64,000 nucleotides of DNA from Vulcanimicrobiota bacterium (GTDB lineage Bacteria; Vulcanimicrobiota; Xenobia; Xenobiales; JADMJV01): assembly GCA_023447635.1 (NCBI GenBank), contig JAEXNA010000169.1:1-64000 (forward strand), in the 5' to 3' direction. The notes under the pieces are model-generated. The model was not told the DNA's origin and searched no databases. It saw only the letters and a program-made list of their open reading frames with translations. The first letter of the stretch is position 1; the number at the start of each line of letters is the position of its first letter. Positions 8,429 to 17,212 of this stretch are shown one piece after another. The position numbers and the translations under genes are program-made.

Positions 8429-9822
8429 CGGGTTTTCAAATGAGTGCTGTGGCCGAAGAAGACGTCGGCGGCCTCCATCACCGTCTCCGAGAGGGTCGGG
8501 TGAGGGTGAATGGTCAGGCCGATATCCTTGACCGTGGCCGCCATCTCGATGGCCAGGGTGCCTTCGGCGATCAGTTCGCCGGCGCCCGGTCCGACCACGC
8601 CGACGCCGATGACCCGTTCGGTTTCGGTGTTGGTGATGATCTTGGTCAAACCGTCGCTGCGGTTTAGTGAGAGCGAGCGACCCGAGGCGGCCCAGGGGAA
8701 GCGGGTCACCTTGTGGGGGATTCCGGCCGCTACAGCTTCGCTCTCGGTCAGTCCAGTCCAGGCCAGTTCGGGGTCGGTGAAGACCACGGCGGGGATAGCG
8801 TGAGGGTCGAACTCGGCTTTGCTGCCGTGGATCACTTCGGCGGCCAGGCGACCCTGGTGGGTAGCTCGGTGGGCCAGCATGGGCTGTCCCGACACGTCGC
8901 CGATAGCGAAGATGTGCGCTTCGGCGGTGCGGCACTGGTTGTCGATCTCGATGAACCCCTGCTCGTTGACCACCACCTTGGTGTTCTCCAGGCCCAGATT
9001 CTCGCTGTTGGGGCGACGGCCGACCGAGATCAGCACCTTTTCAAAGGTCTCCTCACGCTCTTCTCCGCTCTCCTTGACCTTGAAGCCGACCTTGACGCCG
9101 TCTCCAGTATCTTCGAGCGAGGTCACACCGGTGCCCAGCCAGATCTCGTCAAAGGTCTCGCGCACGCGCCTCTCCAGCACTTTGACAAGGTCGCGGTCGG
9201 CGCCGGCCAGCAGCGAGTCCATCATCTCGACGACTTTGACGCTCGAGCCCAGCGCCGCGTACACAGTGCCTAATTCCAGGCCGATATAGCCGCCGCCGAT
9301 AACCAGCAGCGATTCGGGCAGACCGTCGAGTTCCAGCGCCTCGGTCGAGGTCATCACACGGTCCGAGCCGATGTTCCAGGGGCCCGGCACGATGGGGCGT
9401 GATCCGGTGGCGATGATGCAGTGCTTGAAGCTGATCTTCTCGTCCGAGCCTTCGACTTCCAGGGTGTTGGCGTCGACGAAGCGGGCCATCCCCTGCACGT
9501 GCTCGACTTTGCGGGCTTTGCGCAGCTGGCCCAGGCCGCCGGTTAGCTTCTGGATCACGCTGTTTTTCCAGCCGGCCAGTTTCTCGACGTCGATGGTCGC
9601 TTCGCCGAACTCGATGCCGATTTCCGCGGCCTCTTCGGCCTCGGTCAACACTTTGGCGGCGTGAAGTAGCGCCTTCGAGGGGATACAGCCGCGGTACAGG
9701 CAGACCCCACCAGGGTTGGTCTCCTTGTCCACGATCAGTGTCTTCAGGCCAAGATCGGCGGCCATAAAGGCGGCGGCGTATCCGCCGGGACCGGCTCCGA
9801 TAACGACGACGTCGGTTTCCAT
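8425..9822 (-). CDS. lpdA: Dihydrolipoyl dehydrogenase (E3)
   Basis: 465 residues. FAD site VVIGAGPGGYAAAFMA (6-21), redox-active disulfide GGVCLYRGCIPSK (Cys41/Cys46), NADH site VIGGGYIGLELGTVYAALG (about 175-193), IFAIGDVSG, and the C-terminal HPHPTLSETVMEA with the catalytic His-Glu. It reoxidises lipoamide of the pyruvate dehydrogenase complex with NAD+. The disulfide loop is CLYRGC rather than the more common CLNVGC, a variant seen in the aceEF-linked E3 type. It is the third gene of aceE-aceF-lpd, 85 nt after aceF. Confidence 0.95.
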   Translation of the reverse strand: METDVVVIGAGPGGYAAAFMAADLGLKTLIVDKETNPGGVCLYRGCIPSKALLHAAKVLTEAEEAAEIGIEFGEATIDVEKLAGWKNSVIQKLTGGLGQLRKARKVEHVQGMARFVDANTLEVEGSDEKISFKHCIIATGSRPIVPGPWNIGSDRVMTSTEALELDGLPESLLVIGGGYIGLELGTVYAALGSSVKVVEMMDSLLAGADRDLVKVLERRVRETFDEIWLGTGVTSLEDTGDGVKVGFKVKESGEEREETFEKVLISVGRRPNSENLGLENTKVVVNEQGFIEIDNQCRTAEAHIFAIGDVSGQPMLAHRATHQGRLAAEVIHGSKAEFDPHAIPAVVFTDPELAWTGLTESEAVAAGIPHKVTRFPWAASGRSLSLNRSDGLTKIITNTETERVIGVGVVGPGAGELIAEGTLAIEMAATVKDIGLTIHPHPTLSETVMEAADVFFGHSTHLKTR

Positions 9823-9907
9823 AGATCTCTCTCTTTCGGGTACTTAGCTGGGAAAGGGCAGAAGGGCCCGCTCGCCGCCGGTGGCACCGGCGCCGGCGGA
9901 GGGGTTT

Positions 9908-11305
9908 TTAGGCTTCGAAGGGCAGGATGGCGGGGTTCTCCAGCGCCTGGCAGACCCAGCGCAGGAAGCGGGCCGCATCGGCCCCGTCGATCAGGCGATG
10001 ATCGTAGGACAGGCAAACCGGCATCATCAGACGAGCGTAGAAGGTGTCGTCCTGATAAACCGGCTCCATCGAGGACCGGGAGACGCCCAGGATGGCGACC
10101 TCCGGCGTGTTCACGATAGGGGTAAAGGCGTAGCCGCCGATGCCACCCAGATTGGTGATGGTGATGCAGGAGCCGGCCATGTCGTCAGGTCGGATCTTCT
10201 TGTCCCGGGCTTTCTCGGCGATCTCGTTGAGATTGCCAGCCAGTTCCGAGATGTTCTTCTTGTTGACGTCCTTGACTACAGGGACCAGCAGTCCGCGCTC
10301 GGTGTCCACGGCCACGCCGATGTTGAAGTAGTCTTTGTAGACGACCTCTTCGTTGACCATATCGATGGAGGCGTTGAACTGCGGGAACTTCTTCAGGGCC
10401 GACCCCAGCACTTTCAGCAAGATGGCGGTGACGGTGACCTTGGGGCCGCCGCCGGCGTTCATCTTCTTGCGCAGGGTTTCCAGATCGGTGATGTCGGCCT
10501 TGTCGAACTGGGTCACCATCGGGACGGTGCTCCAGGCGGTCTGCATCTGGTTGGCGGTGGCTCGGCGGACGTTGCTGAACGACTCCTTACGCACCTCACC
10601 GAATTTCGAGAAGTCGGGCAGCGGCTGGGCCGTGGGCAAAGCGCCTCCACCACCGGCAGCAGCGGCGGGGGCCGACGAGCGGTTGGTGAGCAACTGCTTG
10701 GCGTGCGCCTTGACGTCTTCCACCGAGATGCGGCCAGACGGTCCGGTGCCCTTGACCTGATGAATGTCCACGCCGATCTCGCGGGCCAGGCGGCGGGTCG
10801 AAGGAGCCGCCGGGGCCAGCTCGCGCGGGCCGGACGAGGATCCGTTGACGGCGGGGCTTCCGCTTTTGTGCTCGCCCTGGGGGTCGACCTTGCCACGGCC
10901 TTCTGTGGGAGCTGCCGAGGTCGTGACCTCGGTCTCCTTTTTGGGCTCTTCCTTGGCCGGCTCGGCTTCGGATTCGGTAGACGGTTTCTCTTCCGAGGGA
11001 GCCTCGGCCTTGGCCTGCTCTCCACCGTCGTCTTGCGACCCGCTGTCGCCGGAAGCGCCGCCTTCAGCGGACTCTTCGACGAGCAGCACGACCTGCCCGA
11101 CTTCGGCTTTGTCCCCGGCTTTGACGCGGATCTCTTTGATCACGCCCGCCACTGTCGAAGGGACATCGAAGCCCGACTTTTCAGTCTCGATTTCGAGAAC
11201 CGGGTCGTCGACGGCGATCGTGTCGCCGACGGCGACCAGCACCGAGGTCACGTCAACGCTGCTGATGTTTTCTCCCAGATCGGGAAGAACGAACTCTTTT
11301 GCCAT
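9908..11305 (-). CDS. aceF: Dihydrolipoyl acetyltransferase (E2)
   Basis: 465 residues with one lipoyl domain (1-75; lipoyl Lys43 in ETEKSGFD), a long Glu/Ala/Pro-rich linker (about 76-140), a peripheral subunit-binding domain (STRRLAREIGVDIHQVKGTG, SGRISVEDV) and a catalytic domain ending in SYDHRLIDGADAARFL with His436 and Asp440. It passes acetyl groups from E1 to CoA in the cytoplasmic complex. Having only one lipoyl domain distinguishes it from the three-domain E. coli form. Its start lies 16 nt after the aceE stop, so the two are cotranscribed. Confidence 0.95.
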   Translation of the reverse strand: MAKEFVLPDLGENISSVDVTSVLVAVGDTIAVDDPVLEIETEKSGFDVPSTVAGVIKEIRVKAGDKAEVGQVVLLVEESAEGGASGDSGSQDDGGEQAKAEAPSEEKPSTESEAEPAKEEPKKETEVTTSAAPTEGRGKVDPQGEHKSGSPAVNGSSSGPRELAPAAPSTRRLAREIGVDIHQVKGTGPSGRISVEDVKAHAKQLLTNRSSAPAAAAGGGGALPTAQPLPDFSKFGEVRKESFSNVRRATANQMQTAWSTVPMVTQFDKADITDLETLRKKMNAGGGPKVTVTAILLKVLGSALKKFPQFNASIDMVNEEVVYKDYFNIGVAVDTERGLLVPVVKDVNKKNISELAGNLNEIAEKARDKKIRPDDMAGSCITITNLGGIGGYAFTPIVNTPEVAILGVSRSSMEPVYQDDTFYARLMMPVCLSYDHRLIDGADAARFLRWVCQALENPAILPFEA

Positions 11306-11321
11306 CTTGCTTTACCTCTAA

Positions 11322-14024
11322 CTAAGCCTTCATGGGGTCGAGCTTGTCGGCGTTGATGCCCAGGTCGCGCATCGCCTGTTCGACTTGCTCGGCTTCGAAA
11401 TCGCCCTGGCGGAACAGAGCTGACAGGGTGGCCAGCACGATGAACCGAGCGTCCACTTCGAAGTGGTCGCGCAGCGCCTCGCGGGTTTCACTGCGGCCGA
11501 AGCCGTCGGTGCCCAGGCTGATCATGGTGTTTTCGATCCACGGCTTGATCGAGTCCGGCAGCGCCTTGACGTAGTCGGAAGCGGCCACGATGACGCTCTC
11601 TTCGTCCTCGAGCAGCTGGGAAACGTAGGGCAGACGGCCTTCTTCGCCGGGGTGCAGCATGTTCCAGCGGTCGCACTCCTGAGCGTCGCGACGAAGCTCT
11701 TTGTACGAGGTCACGCTGTAGACCTGAGTCGGGATGTTGTAGGTGTTCTGCAGGATCTCCTGAGCTTCCAGCACGGCCAGCATGATGGAACCGCTTCCCA
11801 GCAGCTTGGCTTTAGGAACTCCGTCGCCCGGGAGCGACGCGTCGCGGAACAGGTAGCCTCCCTTGACGATGCCTTCCTCGACGCCATCCGGCTGCACGGG
11901 CTGAGCGTAGTTCTCGTTGCCCACCGTGATGTAGTAGAAGATGTCCTCGTTGTCGGTGTACATACGACGGATACCGTCCTTGATGATCACCTCGAGCTCG
12001 AAGGCGTAGGCCGGGTCGTAGGCCATCAGGTTAGGCACGGGGTAAGCCAGCAGGTGGCTGTTGCCGTCCTGGTGCTGCAGACCCTCGCCGTTGAGCGTGG
12101 TACGACCGGCGGTGGCGCCAAGCAGGAAGCCGCGGCAGCGCATGTCGGCGGCGGCCCAGACCAGGTCGCCTACGCGCTGCATTCCGAACATCGAGTAGAA
12201 GATGAAGAACGGGATAGTGGGAATGCCGTGGGTGGCGTAGCTCGTTCCCGAAGCGATGAAGCTCGAGATCGATCCGGCTTCGGTGATGCCTTCTTCCAAG
12301 ATCTGACCGTTCTTGGTCTCCTTGTAGAACAGCAGCTGGTCCGAGTCGACGGGGTCGTAGAGCTGACCCACGCTCGAGTAGATGCCGACCTGACGGAACA
12401 GCGCTTCCATACCGAAGGTGCGGGCTTCGTCGGGAACGATCGGGACGATGTTCTTGCCGACTTCCTTGTCCTTGAGCAGTTTGCCCAGGATACGCACGAA
12501 CGCCATGGTGGTGGACAGCTCGCGGTCTCCGCTGCCTTCCGCGAACTCGCTGAAGATCTTGGCGTCGGGGGTGCCCAGGGTCGACGGCTTCGAGATACGG
12601 TTCGGCACGAAGCCGTCCAGCGCCTGACGACGCTCTTTGATGTACTTGATCTCTTCGCTGTCGTCGGCGGGGCGGTAGAACGGAGCGTCGGCCACCTCGT
12701 CGTCGGAGATCGGAATGCCGAAGCGGGTGCGGAACGTGCGCAGTTCGTCTTCGTTCAGCTTTTTCTGCTGGTGGGTGATGTTGCGGCCTTCGCCGGCTTC
12801 GCCCAGTCCGTAGCCCTTGATGGTCTTGGCCAGGATCACGGTGGGGCGGCTGCTCTTCATGGCCTGGTCGTAGGCGGCGAACACCTTCTGCGGGTCGTGA
12901 CCGCCGCGACGCATCTTGTAAAGCTGCTCGTCCGAGTAGCCTTCGACCATCTTCAGCAGAGCGGGATCTTTCCCGAAGAAGTGCTCGCGGATGTAGGCGC
13001 CGTCCTGAACGATGTACTTCTGGTACTCGCCGTCCACGATGTCGGTGGCGCGCTTGCTGAGTTTGCCTTCGTTGTCGTGCTCGAACAGGTCATCCCAGTC
13101 GTTGCCCCACACGACCTTGATCACATTCCAGCCGGCGCCGCGGAACTGGGCTTCCAACTCCTGAATGATCTTGCCGTTGCCGCGAACCGGTCCGTCCAGG
13201 CGCTGCAGGTTACAGTTGATGACCCAGACCAGGTTGTCCAGCTTCTCGCGGGAGGCCAGCGAGATCGAGCCCAGGGATTCCGGCTCGTCGGTTTCGCCGT
13301 CGCCCAGGAAGGCCCAGACCTTGCGGTCGCTCTTTTCCATCAGGCCGCGGTTTTCCAGATACTTGTTGAAGCGAGCCTGGTAGATCGACATGAGCGGGCC
13401 CAGGCCCATCGACACGGTGGGGAACTCCCAGAAGGCGGGCATCAGCCAGGGGTGAGGGTAGGACGACAGGCCGCCGTTGGGTTTGAGTTCGCGACGGAAG
13501 TTAACCAGGTCTTCTTCGGTCAGGCGACCTTCCAGGAAGGCGCGGGCGTAGATTCCGGGGGCAGAGTGGCCCTGGAAGTAGACCATGTCGCCGACGCCGT
13601 TCTTATCCTTGCCGCGGAAGAAGTGATTGAAGGCCACCTCGTACAGGGTCGCGGCCGAAGCGAACGACGAGATGTGACCACCTACGCCGGTGTTGCCCTT
13701 ATTACCGCGAACCACCATAGCCATCGCGTTCCAGCGGATGATGCTCTTGATGCGGCGCTCGATCTCGCGGCTGCCGGGGTAAGGGGGCTGCTTCTTGCGA
13801 GCGATGGTGTTGACGTAAGGGGTGTTGGCGGTGAAGGGGAAGGTGACACCCTGACTTTGAGCGTGGTGCTGCAGGCGCTCCATCAGCTCGATCACGCGCT
13901 CGGGGCCGGCGTTGGCCAGCACATAGTCGAGCGACTCGACCCATTCGGCGTTCTCGAGTTCGGTGAGCTTGGGGTCCTGCTCTTGGGGCGCCTCTGCGGC
14001 GGCTTTGTTTGCAATCGTATCCAT
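11322..14024 (-). CDS. aceE: Pyruvate dehydrogenase E1, homodimeric type
   Basis: 900 residues, close to the 887 of E. coli AceE. The thiamine diphosphate motif runs from GDGETDEPES (241-250) to INCNLQ (about 269-274); the N-terminal half has NTPYVNTI, GGHISSFASAATLYEV and SYPHPWLMP. The C-terminal half has the transketolase-like TTLNGEGLQHQDG and GSGSIM segments, all typical of the homodimeric alpha-keto E1 that decarboxylates pyruvate and acetylates E2 lipoyl groups. It is the first gene of the unit; an AAAGGA site precedes the ATG by 6 nt. Confidence 0.96.
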   Translation of the reverse strand: MDTIANKAAAEAPQEQDPKLTELENAEWVESLDYVLANAGPERVIELMERLQHHAQSQGVTFPFTANTPYVNTIARKKQPPYPGSREIERRIKSIIRWNAMAMVVRGNKGNTGVGGHISSFASAATLYEVAFNHFFRGKDKNGVGDMVYFQGHSAPGIYARAFLEGRLTEEDLVNFRRELKPNGGLSSYPHPWLMPAFWEFPTVSMGLGPLMSIYQARFNKYLENRGLMEKSDRKVWAFLGDGETDEPESLGSISLASREKLDNLVWVINCNLQRLDGPVRGNGKIIQELEAQFRGAGWNVIKVVWGNDWDDLFEHDNEGKLSKRATDIVDGEYQKYIVQDGAYIREHFFGKDPALLKMVEGYSDEQLYKMRRGGHDPQKVFAAYDQAMKSSRPTVILAKTIKGYGLGEAGEGRNITHQQKKLNEDELRTFRTRFGIPISDDEVADAPFYRPADDSEEIKYIKERRQALDGFVPNRISKPSTLGTPDAKIFSEFAEGSGDRELSTTMAFVRILGKLLKDKEVGKNIVPIVPDEARTFGMEALFRQVGIYSSVGQLYDPVDSDQLLFYKETKNGQILEEGITEAGSISSFIASGTSYATHGIPTIPFFIFYSMFGMQRVGDLVWAAADMRCRGFLLGATAGRTTLNGEGLQHQDGNSHLLAYPVPNLMAYDPAYAFELEVIIKDGIRRMYTDNEDIFYYITVGNENYAQPVQPDGVEEGIVKGGYLFRDASLPGDGVPKAKLLGSGSIMLAVLEAQEILQNTYNIPTQVYSVTSYKELRRDAQECDRWNMLHPGEEGRLPYVSQLLEDEESVIVAASDYVKALPDSIKPWIENTMISLGTDGFGRSETREALRDHFEVDARFIVLATLSALFRQGDFEAEQVEQAMRDLGINADKLDPMKA

Positions 14025-14386
14025 TTCGATCCTTTCTAGAAGCTCGAACGGGGAAACTCCTCCCGACGGCTCCTAGCAATCGCTCAAGTTTGGACGTCAC
14101 ACACCAACCTATCGGGGGTCCTTGTGACGCGCTTGCAGGGCGCCTTCGGGGCGATTGGTCCAGATCCTGGAGGGGGGCGGGACGGTTTGAAAGGGGCTAG
14201 GGGGAGACGGCCTGGGGAGAGGCCGGGAGGGGCAGCCGCGTTGCCGTTCTCGTCAGCGACAACCTTGCCCGTCTCGCGAGCGCAACGCGTTGCCGCTCTT
14301 GTCACAGGAGAACTTGACAGGCGTCACTGATCGGCCGCGCTCGGTCGGATAACTTGAACTCAAGAGTCACCCCAAGGAGTTCAGAG
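14025..14386. other. Divergent intergenic region with 52-bp-family repeats
   Basis: The 362-nt gap between aceE and the divergent gene at 14387 holds the aceE ribosome site, a repeat locus at 14232-14305 (listed separately) and a TTGACA at 14314-14319 that could be a -35 box for the rightward gene, although no -10 lies at the ideal spacing. No coding frame is convincing. Confidence 0.5.
14232..14305. repeat. Dispersed 52-bp repeat family A, locus 1 (about 1.5 units)
   Basis: One 50-nt unit (from 14232) and the first part of a second (from 14282). The unit reads GCAACGCG-TTGCC, then TTCTCGTCAGCGACAACCTT, then GCCCGTCTCGCGAGC, matching the units at 19756-19975 with a few changes. The second unit holds the perfect palindrome GCAACGCGTTGC. 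Confidence 0.85.
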
Positions 14387-15760
14387 ATGTCGGAAATCAG
14401 AAGTGTATCGTTAGGCCAGGACAACTACCCCAAAGCCCGCCCCGTGCGCAGCAGCGCCCCGGTCGCCCGCGTTTCCACCACCGCAGCTCAGGTTAGTGCG
14501 CAGCCGACGGCCTCCCGGGACAGTTTCCAGAGCGGCCATCACGACGCTCAAGCCGACCAGCTGAACGAGCTGCGCCGACGCGCCAACGGCCGCCCGCAGG
14601 CGGCTCGGACCGCTCCCATCGAAGTCGACCTGGGCTACCCGCAGGCCACCGCCAAACCCGGCCATCGTCGGGCTGCCTCCAACTCCAACTCCAGCTCTGC
14701 CTCAACCTCCGCTCCCACCAGGGCCCAGCAGCCTCCCACCCGGTCTGCTCCCATCGAAGTCAACCTGGGCTACCCGCAGGCCGCCTCCAACCCCGGACAC
14801 GGCCGGGTTCCGACCCAGGCCGCGCCTCGCAACACGAACTTCGCTCACTCAACGGTTGATGCCAACAAAGTGTATGCGGATGCGCACGCCGTGATCGCGC
14901 AGAAGAATCGAATGAATGATGCGGCGCACAAGGGTCTGGGCCTGGAGGCCAAGCCTCAAGCTCCGGCCCAAGCCAAGCCGCAAACCCCGGCTAAAGCTCA
15001 AGCTCCGGCCAAATCTAAGCCTCACGCTCCGGCCCAAGCCAAGCCTCAGGTCAAGAAGACCCCTACCAGCAAGGGTGGGAATATGTCCGGTGCGGGCGGT
15101 GTTTTCACCGCAGCCGCCGGCGGGCTGACGTTGCGGGACGGGGTGACGAACGTCAAGAACGGCAACTACACCCAGGGCGGCCTGCAGATCGCTCAGGGCG
15201 GTCTGATGACGGCCGACGGCGTCAACGACGTAAACCTGGCCTGGAACGGCGCGTCCGGAGCTCCCGTCAGCAAGGGGGCGGCGCGTCTGAAGGTCGCAGG
15301 TGGCCTTATGAATGCCGGAATGGCGGCTAACGATACGTACCAAGCGTACCAGGCTTATAAGAGCGGAAATGAAGTCGCTGCAGCCGAGAGCACTTCCAGC
15401 GCTGTGATCAACGCCGTCACGGCTTGCCCTTTGACCGCGCCGATCGGTGCCATCGGTGGCATCCTCGACTGGGGCATGGCCGCCTCTGGCGCCGACGATG
15501 CGATGGTTCGCGCTCTGACCAGGGGAGAGAACGCGGCCTACAAGAAGCAACTGGACCGCGACATGGCGCTGGCGAACACTCTCGCTGACACCTCCTCCCG
15601 CGACCTGGCAGGCTACAGCCGAGCTCAGCGGCAGGCTTGCATTCGGGGTCTGGACGGTCTCAAAGAGTATCGCCGCTACTTCGCCAGTGTGGGTAATACC
15701 GAAGGCGTGAAAAGCGCCGACGCCCAAATCGCTCGTATCAAGACCGCTTGGAGTCACTAA
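14387..15760 (+). CDS. Unassigned Ala/Pro/Gln-rich protein with Gly-rich hydrophobic C-terminal half
   Basis: The ATG at 14387 has AAGGAG 8 nt upstream; the product is 457 residues without a signal peptide. Residues about 65-150 hold two copies of an APIEVxLGYPQA-x-x-PGH motif. A low-complexity stretch of PAQAKPQ/PAKAQ repeats follows (about 195-235), then a Gly/Ala-rich region (GGVFTAAAGGLTLRDG, GGLQIAQGGLMTADG, NAVTACPLTAPIGAIGGILD) with the look of a membrane-inserting or pore-forming segment, and a helical C-terminal tail. The modular plan resembles exported effectors or translocators, but no family is recognised. The stop overlaps the next start as TAATG. A 52-bp-family repeat lies just upstream. 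Confidence 0.6.
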   Translation: MSEIRSVSLGQDNYPKARPVRSSAPVARVSTTAAQVSAQPTASRDSFQSGHHDAQADQLNELRRRANGRPQAARTAPIEVDLGYPQATAKPGHRRAASNSNSSSASTSAPTRAQQPPTRSAPIEVNLGYPQAASNPGHGRVPTQAAPRNTNFAHSTVDANKVYADAHAVIAQKNRMNDAAHKGLGLEAKPQAPAQAKPQTPAKAQAPAKSKPHAPAQAKPQVKKTPTSKGGNMSGAGGVFTAAAGGLTLRDGVTNVKNGNYTQGGLQIAQGGLMTADGVNDVNLAWNGASGAPVSKGAARLKVAGGLMNAGMAANDTYQAYQAYKSGNEVAAAESTSSAVINAVTACPLTAPIGAIGGILDWGMAASGADDAMVRALTRGENAAYKKQLDRDMALANTLADTSSRDLAGYSRAQRQACIRGLDGLKEYRRYFASVGNTEGVKSADAQIARIKTAWSH

Positions 15761-16461
15761 TGTCTGCTCAGGAGTTTTCTCCCGCCGAACTAGAGAGCCG
15801 CGTCCTGCAACATTTCAGCTATCGCAGTCCCGCTTTAAATTTAGGCACTTTTGGCCTGGCGTCGATGTTCGTTTTCCTCGGCAGCGTCACTCCCGACATG
15901 TTCGGCCTGGCGGGTGCGGCCATAGAGATCGGCTCGGTCGCAGCGGGGCTGGTTCTCGCGGGATGCGTGATATGGGTCAGCAGCTTGATGTTCAGAGTAC
16001 GTTTTCCGGACACCCGAAATCGCAAAATTTGCGAAGAGACGCATTTCCGAAAGCTGTCGGCCGGGGCGAATAATAAGGTGCTGGCCGATTTCGACGAGAT
16101 CGCTGCCGTGTACTTGAGTCCCAGGGTCAACATGTGGTCGCAGCGTCGGGAATGGATCTACCCGATGATGCTGCTCACCAAAGAAGGGCGCTCGATCGCG
16201 ATGGGCAATCAGGACGGAGCCCATGATCGAGACGGGATGGCCGTTCCTATGGCTCAGGCCTTCGCCGAGACGGTAGGTTGCGTCGTCTACTTTTCCGAAG
16301 AGCGCACCCCTGTACAAGTCGTCCGCCAAGGCCACGAGTTCACCGTCATCCCGAAAGACCCTCGCCTGGGCCCCCTCGCCAACGCCCTCGTCGCCAGCGC
16401 CTTCATCGGCCTGATCTGGACCCTCTGGTACCTCTACTCCCAGATTCCGGCGGGGATTTAG
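15760..16461 (+). CDS. Unassigned membrane protein coupled to the Gly-rich protein gene
   Basis: The ATG shares one base with the stop of the preceding gene (TAATG), giving a 233-residue product. Two closely spaced membrane segments lie at about residues 30-55 and 60-82 (FGLASMFVFLGSV, AAGLVLAGCVIWVSSLMF), a soluble domain of about 125 residues follows, and a third membrane segment is near the C-terminus (ALVASAFIGLIWTLWYLY). No family is recognised. Strict coupling suggests it acts with the upstream Gly-rich protein, for example as a membrane anchor, immunity or export partner; this is inference only. Confidence 0.6.
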   Translation: MSAQEFSPAELESRVLQHFSYRSPALNLGTFGLASMFVFLGSVTPDMFGLAGAAIEIGSVAAGLVLAGCVIWVSSLMFRVRFPDTRNRKICEETHFRKLSAGANNKVLADFDEIAAVYLSPRVNMWSQRREWIYPMMLLTKEGRSIAMGNQDGAHDRDGMAVPMAQAFAETVGCVVYFSEERTPVQVVRQGHEFTVIPKDPRLGPLANALVASAFIGLIWTLWYLYSQIPAGI

Positions 16462-16764
16462 CTTACCCCTGCGGCCTCGCGTGCCGACCAAGACGAGCCC
16501 CCGTCGGGAACGAAGCTCGTTTGTGATGGCACAGGTCGGTTGAAGGCTCCGCGCGCTGATGGTCGACCTGCCAGGGGAAATCGAGCTCGACTATTTGGAC
16601 ACCCCTGTCAGTCAGGATGTCACAGTCCTCAGGGCTAGCCCTTGCGCCAGTTTCGTCTTTCGGTTTGCCTGCCAGGCAAAGATTTCTGTCGGAGCCTTGC
16701 TCAATGTAAGAATGGTCGAGACTTCCCATTGTCTCGGGCCCATGGAACGGCATAAACTCAAAGT

Positions 16765-16854
16765 CTCGACCCCGCCCACGCGGGGATGAACCGGCGTCGT
16801 CGCACCAGCGGCAACGGCAGAGGCTCTCGACCCCGCCCACGCGGGGATGAACCG
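16765..16854 (+). CRISPR. Two-repeat CRISPR element, type I-E-like, no cas genes
   Basis: Two identical 29-nt repeats (16765-16793 and 16826-16854) begin CTCGACCCCGCCCACG and end CGGGGATGAACCG, and are separated by one 32-nt spacer (16794-16825). Repeat plus spacer equals 61 nt, the standard type I-E period, and the GGGGATGAACCG end and CCCCGC-CCAC-GCGGGG stem match type I-E repeats. No further repeat is found one period before or after, and no cas gene lies in the window, so this is a relic or an orphan array. Confidence 0.8.
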
Positions 16855-16880
16855 ACCATCCGACTTTTAACCGGATGGTC
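16854..16880. repeat. Hairpin immediately after the CRISPR repeat
   Basis: GACCATCCG (16854-16862) and CGGATGGTC (16872-16880) form a perfect 9-bp stem with the 9-nt loop ACTTTTAAC. Its first base is the last base of the second CRISPR repeat. Confidence 0.7.
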
Positions 16881-16887
16881 AATTCAA

Positions 16888-16952
16888 GCTCCAGAGCCTC
16901 CTGGTTCCAATCCTCACACCAGCCTCTCCCCTCCCTCCCGAGGCTCTGGAGC
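16888..16952. repeat. 13-bp perfect inverted repeat, 39-nt spacing
   Basis: GCTCCAGAGCCTC (16888-16900) and GAGGCTCTGGAGC (16940-16952) are exact reverse complements. The C-rich interior shows no gene or terminator. Confidence 0.7.
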
Positions 16953-17212
16953 CGGGGTACCAGCCGAAATGTTTCAGTGAGTCGCCGCGGACACGCGCGC
17001 TGTCGTCCCTGATGACGGCTTTCCGCAGGTATCCCAACGAGTTCCACCCCCTGGTCGTCCACCATCCTGCCCGACTCTCTGAGTAAATCCCCGCCGGAGA
17101 TTTTGTGTTGCAAAATGTTCACGTGATAAAAATTTCACCAAATTAGAAGGTGGGTTAAAGAGATTGGAGAAGTCTCAGGGAGTCGGAACAGATTTTCGTC
17201 CAGGAGACCCGT

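Larger units (their letters stand above)
16462..17212. other. Long intergenic region holding CRISPR relic and hairpins
   Basis: A 751-nt stretch without a convincing gene. It contains a two-repeat CRISPR element (16765-16854), a hairpin directly after it (16854-16880), a 13-bp inverted repeat (16888-16952), a short palindrome TTTGCCTG-CC-AGGCAAA near 16665 and an AT-rich block (about 17085-17150) that probably carries the promoter of the HNH gene. Frames present on both strands have no ribosome site and no family motif. Confidence 0.5.

Noticed and set aside
11463..14039. 858-residue open frame on the plus strand
   Set aside because: It is fully antisense to aceE, rich in V, A, G, H and D, as expected from the opposite strand of a GC-rich gene; no motif or ribosome site.
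16559..16789. 76-residue plus-strand frame before the CRISPR repeat
   Set aside because: It ends inside the first CRISPR repeat and shows no recognisable motif or ribosome site.
16900..16935. GGTTCCAATCC, similar to a tRNA T-loop
   Set aside because: No acceptor stem, D-arm or anticodon arm can be built around it.
16463..17122. 219-residue minus-strand frame over the CRISPR region
   Set aside because: Its sequence includes the translated CRISPR repeats twice (PRVGGVE / PRGRGRD), has no ribosome site and no match to a cas protein or other family.
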